Made by a program: the position numbers and the translations under genes. This document shows, one piece after another, positions 7,297 to 11,567 of a stretch of DNA of 11,567 bases (position 1 is the stretch's first letter; each line of letters begins with the position of its first letter). The notes beneath the pieces are model-generated. The model searched no databases, was not told the origin of the DNA, and saw only the letters and a program-made list of their open reading frames with translations. Source of the DNA: Candidatus Latescibacterota bacterium (GTDB taxonomy: Bacteria; JAAXHH01; JABIQT01); NCBI GenBank assembly GCA_018667995.1, contig JABIQT010000667.1, positions 1 to 11,567 of the forward strand, read 5' to 3'.

Positions 7297-7301
7297 TCGG
7301 T

Positions 7302-7307
7302 CCTCAC
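7302..7307 (-). promoter_or_regulatory. Ribosome binding site fixing the threonine aldolase start
   Basis: GTGAGG on the minus strand, 5 bases before ATG 7296. It lies inside the five extra codons that a start at 7311 would add, so it argues for the shorter protein. Confidence 0.65.
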
Positions 7308-7319
7308 CCATTATCGAGT

Positions 7320-7353
7320 AAAAAAAAGGCGAAAAGGATAATACCTCTTCGCC
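7320..7353 (-). terminator. Rho-independent terminator after the RsbW-like ATPase gene
   Basis: On the minus strand GGCGAAGAGG (7353-7344) pairs with CCTTTTCGCC (7337-7328). This is a 10-base stem with one G-U pair and a six-base TATTAT loop. It is followed directly by eight T (7327-7320). It begins 33 bases after the ATPase stop and ends only 23 bases before the threonine aldolase ATG. Confidence 0.93.
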
Positions 7354-7386
7354 GTGTCGTTAGCCCACCATCTAGACGCGATGACG

Positions 7387-7830
7387 CTAGGCTTCATATT
7401 TCTTCACGAGGGTAACTCTTGTTCCCTCGGCCGTAGTGTCAACTCTCACTTCGTCCATCAAAGTACGCAGGATCAATAGCCCCCTGCCAGTTTCCTTCAA
7501 CAGGTTTTCCGGGTCGAGTGGGTCGGGTACATCTTCGGGGTCAAAGCCAGTTCCGTGATCAGAAACTAGAATGCGAAATTCAGTCGGATCGCAACTGCAG
7601 GTTATCGCCACCAACTTACCGCTGTCGCACTTGTTACCATGCAGAATAGCGTTCTTGACCACTTCATTCACGGCGATTGCAATATCACCACGCATGGATT
7701 CATCGTAGCCCGCCCGGGTGGTCAAATCATCGATAATCTGATCGACATCAGCCGCCTTTTCCGGCACACTGGGAATCGTCAGGTCGAGCGTGGTGTCTTT
7801 CAATGATGACGGAGACTGCTGACCACCCAT
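7387..7830 (-). CDS. RsbW/SpoIIAB-like serine kinase, anti-sigma ATPase
   Basis: GHKL-fold (HATPase_c_2) protein of 147 residues, cytoplasmic. Members bind sigma factors or phosphorylate STAS-domain antagonists in partner-switching stress control. The N box is AVNEVVKNAILHGNK (53-67) with E56 and N60. The G1 box is DHGTGFD (91-97) with the ATP-binding D91. The G2 region is GRGLLILRTLMDEV (115-128). Length and order match stand-alone anti-sigma kinases, and no histidine-kinase phosphoacceptor domain is present. ATG 7830 has GGAG 8 bases upstream. The gene has its own promoter and terminator, so it is a single-gene unit. No STAS antagonist, PP2C phosphatase or sigma factor gene is in the window, so partners must be encoded elsewhere and the regulated process is unknown. 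Confidence 0.9.
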   Translation of the reverse strand: MGGQQSPSSLKDTTLDLTIPSVPEKAADVDQIIDDLTTRAGYDESMRGDIAIAVNEVVKNAILHGNKCDSGKLVAITCSCDPTEFRILVSDHGTGFDPEDVPDPLDPENLLKETGRGLLILRTLMDEVRVDTTAEGTRVTLVKKYEA

Positions 7831-7901
7831 ATTTCATACTCCGAAATAGCTGAATTCCCGTACTTCAGTGGGCTGATTGGCTCTTTTTCCAATACTGCCA
7901 C

Positions 7902-7930
7902 ATAATAAACTTTCACCAAAAGATTGTCAA
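7902..7930 (-). promoter_or_regulatory. Near-consensus sigma70 promoter for the RsbW-like gene
   Basis: On the minus strand a perfect TTGACA (7930-7925) is followed, after exactly 17 bases, by TATTAT (7907-7902; 5 of 6). The predicted transcript begins near 7894, giving a leader of about 64 bases. ATTGG/CCAAT arms (7876-7880 and 7889-7893) could form a small hairpin at its 5' end. Confidence 0.82.
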
Positions 7931-7978
7931 GTAACAGATTCGCAGCACACCTACTACAGCGGGTCTACGGCCATCTGT

Positions 7979-8009
7979 CCGGCCCGTGCCAGATTGCTTT
8001 CACGGCCGG
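7979..8009. repeat. GC-rich stem-loop between the divergent genes
   Basis: CCGGCCCGTG (7979-7988) pairs with CACGGCCGG (8001-8009), with a single bulged C and a 12-base loop. There is no T-run on either side in the right place, so it is not an ordinary intrinsic terminator. It lies between the ATPase promoter and the proposed promoter of the TIM-barrel gene and could be an operator or an RNA structure. Confidence 0.45.
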
Positions 8010-8016
8010 TAACGCC

Positions 8017-8045
8017 TTGACATTAAGGAGCCATGGGGGCATACT
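8017..8045 (+). promoter_or_regulatory. Possible sigma70 promoter for the TIM-barrel gene
   Basis: A perfect TTGACA (8017-8022) is followed after 17 bases by CATACT (8040-8045; 4 of 6 consensus). The predicted start near 8052 leaves about 40 bases before the ATG at 8092. The -10 match is modest. Confidence 0.45.
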
Positions 8046-8091
8046 CTCCGCACACTTTGAATGCGCCAATTATTGACCAGCGGAGCCGCCA

Positions 8092-9258
8092 ATGTCCTAT
8101 ACTACCTTGTGGGCCTATACTTGGGATCTAACCTACGAATCAACAGCCGATACAATAGCTTATCTAAAACAGGACGTGGGCCTGGACGCCCTCAGCGTTG
8201 CCACAAGTTACCACACGTATGAGATGCTCTGTCCCCACCGTAGTGGACCCAAATTCGTCTGGGCGCCTGAAGCGGCCGTATACTTCCAGCCTACGCTCTC
8301 CCACTATGAAAACACGCCTATCAAGCCCAATGTCAGTCCAACGGCTCGGGTGAATGACCCACTTCGGGAAATCGGAAATGCCTGTGTTGCCAACGGAATG
8401 GGACTGACATCGTGGACTGTTTGCCTCCATAACTCCTACTTAGCCTCAGCCTACCCGCAGCACGCCCAGGTCAACGCATTCGGGGATGTGTTGCCTCACG
8501 CTCCATGCCCGAGCAGTCCCGCCGTACGGGAGTATATGACAGCGCTATTGATAGATCTTACGACCAACTACCCGGTGACAGCCATTGAGGTCGAGACATT
8601 GAACTTCAACGGATACAGCCAGGGCCATTACCATGAGAAGATTGGTCTACCTATAGGCGCGCTCGAATCATTCCTATTCTCTCTCTGTTTCTGTGACCAC
8701 TGTTCCGATCGCGCGGGGACGGCCAACATCGATGCACAGCGTGTCCGATCATCAGTCGCTGAATACCTGGACAAATTCTGTTTGGACGGAACTCCATCGG
8801 AGCAGTCGATCGAGGATCATGTGGCAGGGAACGAAGAGCTTGCCGAGTACGTCAGGATGCGCGCCGAGACCGTCGCGTCCCTGACGCGTATGGTTAAGGG
8901 TGCTGTGACGGTTCCCGTTTACTATCTACTTATGGGGAACTACTTTGGAAGTGGAATGGACCACCACGAGATTTCGCGAATTGTAGACCGTGTGGAGATT
9001 TTGGCTTACAGCCCCGATACCGATCAGGTTCGCGAGAGCATAAGGCAGACCTGCAATCAAGGGATCGCACCCGAAAACATCCATGCGGGTTTCGGCGCCT
9101 ACTATCCGGCATCGCCTGACGAAGAAACTCTCATTGCAACGACGGAAGCCGCCCTCGATGAAGGCGTGAGTGGATTCTCATATTACAATTACGGCATCAT
9201 GCCTCGGCAAAATCTCCAGTGGGTCAAGTCGGCTGTCAAAGCCGTCAATGGTGCATAG
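8092..9258 (+). CDS. Uncharacterised TIM-barrel, glycoside-hydrolase-like protein
   Basis: Protein of 388 residues without signal peptide, so probably cytoplasmic. Its layout suggests a (beta/alpha)8 barrel of the hypothetical glycosidase type. Strand-like segments end in polar or aromatic residues: LWAYTWDL (6-13), LDALSVAT (31-38), MGLTSWTVCLHN (103-114), VTAIEVETLNFNG (162-174), VPVYYLLMGNYF (274-285), VEILAYSPDTD (301-311), IHAGFGAYYP (330-339) and VSGFSYYNYG (359-368). E166 and E168 at the end of a strand are candidate catalytic acids. A compact CxCxxC (C199, C201, C204, in CFCDHC) follows, as in some uncharacterised barrel hydrolases, and may bind a metal or iron. GGAG 6 bases before the ATG supports the start. 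The gene diverges from the RsbW-like gene and lies upstream of a secreted glycosidase, so a role in sugar breakdown is plausible but unproven. Confidence 0.85.
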   Translation: MSYTTLWAYTWDLTYESTADTIAYLKQDVGLDALSVATSYHTYEMLCPHRSGPKFVWAPEAAVYFQPTLSHYENTPIKPNVSPTARVNDPLREIGNACVANGMGLTSWTVCLHNSYLASAYPQHAQVNAFGDVLPHAPCPSSPAVREYMTALLIDLTTNYPVTAIEVETLNFNGYSQGHYHEKIGLPIGALESFLFSLCFCDHCSDRAGTANIDAQRVRSSVAEYLDKFCLDGTPSEQSIEDHVAGNEELAEYVRMRAETVASLTRMVKGAVTVPVYYLLMGNYFGSGMDHHEISRIVDRVEILAYSPDTDQVRESIRQTCNQGIAPENIHAGFGAYYPASPDEETLIATTEAALDEGVSGFSYYNYGIMPRQNLQWVKSAVKAVNGA

Positions 9259-9808
9259 ATTCTTTTATGCAGCGAATACAACACCTACAACGGCCTGACC
9301 GATGGCTTCCCGCCAGCACCTATGGTCAGACGAAGCTGCACCCGGGGAATGCATGTTTTTCATGATCAACCAGATCTGGATGTAGACCAGCATTCGTGCT
9401 GTGAGAGCGTCGACGATCATGGCACATATGACGGAATCATTGGGAATTGAGCATCATCAATAAAGCCCTCAGTAGAATCTATCATAGGACGCCATGCCCT
9501 GCTATCCCGACTGAAGACAGAATTCGCCCCAACTCCATATCGTCCAAGCTGCCCATATGAGTCTTGATATACACTCGAGTGCCGTTCCAGGACAAGTAAG
9601 GTCGACAAAGTTCAGAAATCGGAATCACTGAATCAAGGCTTGTCACGAGCGCCTAGCTCCGAGTTATCACCTGAAGTCTCTCAGGTCGACAGGCCTCCCA
9701 TGCCAAATCCACTTAATTGCCGTACGGCGAGTTATGGCCTTCCATATGTCCTAATCTCACCATGTTGGCCATTTATTCACTGCCTCTGGCTCAGTTGGGC
9801 ATGCAAAC
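9259..9808. other. 550-base stretch with no convincing gene
   Basis: No frame gives a recognisable protein with a good ribosome site. Small frames exist on the minus strand: 9265-9420 (51 codons) and 9417-9608 (63 codons, TTG start) share a four-base ATGA overlap, and 9482-9646 (54 codons, GTG) overlaps the latter. None has a Shine-Dalgarno or a family motif I know. On the plus strand a short stretch near 9322-9360 (PGECMFF, then QIW) faintly recalls the C-terminal part of phytanoyl-CoA dioxygenases, but stops surround it. Small symmetries occur: GCCGTACGGC at 9719-9728, ACCTGA/TCAGGT at 9669-9686, and AGGTCGACA twice (9599 and 9683). No tRNA-like fold or terminator is evident. It could be a decayed gene plus the promoter region of the next gene. 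Confidence 0.6.
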
Positions 9809-11567
9809 ATGTTACCCGCTCGGCGATCAATGAATTTATCCCTGTTCAGTTATCTCACCATAGCACTGGCAATGAGTCCTCTCCATGCAGTCGCAGGAGC
9901 TTCTCAGGACTCAACGGCCACTCAGTTCCAGCCGTTTGAGATCAGACTGGAATCAACGCATATTTATGAGCATCCCACCGATCATATTTCTCTCTTTGCT
10001 GCTTTCACAGGGCCTCGGGGGGCGGTCAATGAAATCCGCGGATTCTGGGATGGCGACCGGACATGGCGAATTCGATTCTCTCCGCCCGATGCCGGTCCAT
10101 GGACATTCTCAACGTCGTGTTCAGATCGGTTGAATCCTGGTCTTCATGGTATTAAAGGGAGTTTTGAGGTCGGCAGAGCGGTCAGTGGTCTTCCATTTTC
10201 AAGGAGAGGCTGGCCGAGTGTCTCCGACAACGGCCGCCATCTCATTTACACAGATGGCACACCTTTCTTCTGGTTGGCCGATACCGCTTGGGAGATGACG
10301 TGGAAATCAAATACCGAGACCATGATTAGGTACCTCGATGATCGGAAACGGAAGGGATTCAATGTCATACAAGTCGTCGTACTTTCACATCAAATCATGC
10401 GATCTTTCGGCGTGGAGAACCGGCTGGGTGAGAAGGCTTTCCTGGATAATGATTTTGCACGCGTAAATCCTCGCTACTACGACTATCTCGACAGGATTGT
10501 ACTTGAGGCTAACAGTCGAGGGCTCGCCGTTGCGCTCGTGCCGCTCTGGGCAGCTATGACACGTCAACATAGTGACAACGAAACGCATCAAAGATTGTCT
10601 GACAAAGATGCCCTCGGCCTGGCATCATACATAGGGGCCAGATATGCGGGCGACAACGTAATCTGGATGATTGGCGGCGACAATAGTTACGATTCAGCTC
10701 CACAACGGGAATTCTGGCGGAATTTCGCCGAGGCGATAAACATCGCCAGCGGGGATATGCACCTTACCACCATCCATCCCAAAGGGTTGACCGCCTCATT
10801 CGATTACTTCGGCGAAGGGGCGGATTGGTTGGATTTTCATGCCTACCAGTCCTCCCATCTGGCGGGCGGCACTTACACGTTCAGGGCAGCTGCGTCAGGA
10901 TATCGTCTGAAGCAGCCAAAGCCCATTCTGAACGCCGAAGCAACCTACGAAGATATATTTCACAACCTGTGGGAACCTGGTGACACAAAGAACGTGCACA
11001 CATTCCGTATTCGGCCGGAACACGTGCGACAGTCCAGTTACGAGAGCATTCTCTCCGGCGCCTTGGTCGGGATTACATATGGCGCGAACGGTGTCTGGCA
11101 GTGGGCTACTGAGGAAATTGGGGGGACTCATCTACCGCGTACCACCGTCAAAGAGGCCTGGTCCTTCCCAGGCTCATTCCAGATGACGGTTCTAAAGGAT
11201 ATCATGACCGGGCACCGATGGTTTGAGATAACGCCCCGTCCAGAATATGTTGTTGCGAAGACTCCGGGGGACCGGTACATTCCGCTCGCCCGTAACCGTG
11301 ATAACATCATTGTGTACATTCCGCAAAACACAGAGTCCGTGGTGCTACGCACCTATGACTTTGTGATTCGCGGGGATCAATCATGGATCGATCCGCAATC
11401 TGGATTGACTCTGAATGTACAGGCTCCCAATTTCGGCCGGGGCCCAGTAGTCTTGGAGACGCCGGATAGTCGGGATTGGGTAGTCATTTTGCATCGGTCG
11501 AAACAAGTTTTCTCGTGGGATGGCACTCAAATCCCTGCGTCCAGTACTTTGCATCAGAATGCACCCA
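9809..11567 (+). CDS. Secreted DUF5060/DUF4038 glycoside-hydrolase-like protein, 3' end outside the window
   Basis: One uninterrupted frame of 586 codons that runs off the window end. Residues 1-31 look like a signal peptide: MLPARR, then a hydrophobic core and AVAGA as a possible cleavage site. About 40-122 fits the beta-sandwich DUF5060, with FTGPRG, GFWDGDRTWRIRF and GPWTFST. From about 144 a DUF4038 (apiosidase-like) TIM barrel begins with YTDGTPFFWLADTAWEM and includes VIWMIGGDNSYD (284-295) and PILNAEATYED (372-382). E377 is a candidate catalytic glutamate and D291 a candidate acid. From about 470 a beta-rich region may be the C-terminal collagen-binding-like domain often found in these proteins. 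It likely acts on plant or algal polysaccharide side chains outside the cytoplasm. I prefer ATG 9809 for its basic n-region; ATG 9830 is the alternative. Neither has a strong ribosome site. Substrate is unknown. Confidence 0.88.
   Translation, partial: MLPARRSMNLSLFSYLTIALAMSPLHAVAGASQDSTATQFQPFEIRLESTHIYEHPTDHISLFAAFTGPRGAVNEIRGFWDGDRTWRIRFSPPDAGPWTFSTSCSDRLNPGLHGIKGSFEVGRAVSGLPFSRRGWPSVSDNGRHLIYTDGTPFFWLADTAWEMTWKSNTETMIRYLDDRKRKGFNVIQVVVLSHQIMRSFGVENRLGEKAFLDNDFARVNPRYYDYLDRIVLEANSRGLAVALVPLWAAMTRQHSDNETHQRLSDKDALGLASYIGARYAGDNVIWMIGGDNSYDSAPQREFWRNFAEAINIASGDMHLTTIHPKGLTASFDYFGEGADWLDFHAYQSSHLAGGTYTFRAAASGYRLKQPKPILNAEATYEDIFHNLWEPGDTKNVHTFRIRPEHVRQSSYESILSGALVGITYGANGVWQWATEEIGGTHLPRTTVKEAWSFPGSFQMTVLKDIMTGHRWFEITPRPEYVVAKTPGDRYIPLARNRDNIIVYIPQNTESVVLRTYDFVIRGDQSWIDPQSGLTLNVQAPNFGRGPVVLETPDSRDWVVILHRSKQVFSWDGTQIPASSTLHQNAP

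Noticed and set aside
9252-9271. TGCATA/TATGCA hairpin at the end of the TIM-barrel gene, considered as a terminator
   Set aside because: The stem is six mostly A-T pairs and no T-run follows, so it would be too weak.
9640-9939. Plus-strand frame of 99 codons overlapping the start of the secreted glycosidase
   Set aside because: It runs out of frame into the signal peptide and DUF5060 region of a well-supported gene, and its sequence matches no family pattern.
10060-10080. TTCGATTC resembling a tRNA T-loop
   Set aside because: It lies within the glycosidase coding frame, and no matching acceptor or anticodon stems surround it.

Overview
The window looks like chromosomal DNA of a free-living bacterium with GC near 50%. 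It has dense gene packing, short operon gaps, Shine-Dalgarno sites and sigma70-type promoters. The gene mix fits one of the poorly cultured, polymer- or compatible-solute-degrading bacterial phyla (for example Latescibacterota, Poribacteria or Gemmatimonadota relatives). That mix includes an M1 metallopeptidase, a glycosidase with DUF5060 and DUF4038, a TIM-barrel hydrolase-like protein and sugar or amino-acid oxidoreductases. The taxonomic guess is inference; there is no rRNA or other phylogenetic marker. No transposase, integrase, CRISPR array, tRNA or rRNA was found.

Layout. (1) Positions 1-2158, plus strand: the 3' part of a large M1-family peptidase, closed by a textbook terminator at 2165-2200. 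(2) 2285-3052, plus strand: a 3-hydroxybutyrate dehydrogenase-type SDR. (3) 3131-7296, minus strand: a run of six same-direction genes. In transcription order they are threonine aldolase, a five-repeat beta-propeller protein, signal peptidase I, a uronate-dehydrogenase-like NAD(P)-dependent epimerase/dehydratase, a 57-residue membrane protein, and a flavin nitroreductase-fold enzyme that keeps the active-site residues of iodotyrosine deiodinase. Gaps are 23, 23, 67, 32 and 112 bases, so at least the first three or four are probably co-transcribed. (4) 7387-7830, minus strand: an RsbW/SpoIIAB-like ATPase transcribed alone, with a near-consensus promoter upstream and a strong intrinsic terminator downstream. 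(5) 8092-9258, plus strand, diverging from the ATPase: a cytoplasmic TIM-barrel protein with a CxCxxC motif. (6) 9259-9808: about 550 bases with no convincing gene. (7) From 9809 past the window end, plus strand: a secreted DUF5060/DUF4038 glycoside-hydrolase-like protein, cut off by the window.

How the genes fit together. The left cluster handles small hydroxy- and amino-acid metabolites (beta-hydroxy amino acid cleavage, beta-hydroxybutyrate or sugar oxidation, possible halotyrosine dehalogenation). It has an embedded signal peptidase that has no obvious link to that chemistry. The right side looks like carbohydrate breakdown, with one predicted intracellular and one predicted exported protein. 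I see no clear, wholly new multi-gene system. The items most worth following are the bacterial iodotyrosine-deiodinase homologue, the short conserved-looking membrane protein upstream of it, and the uncharacterised TIM-barrel protein.
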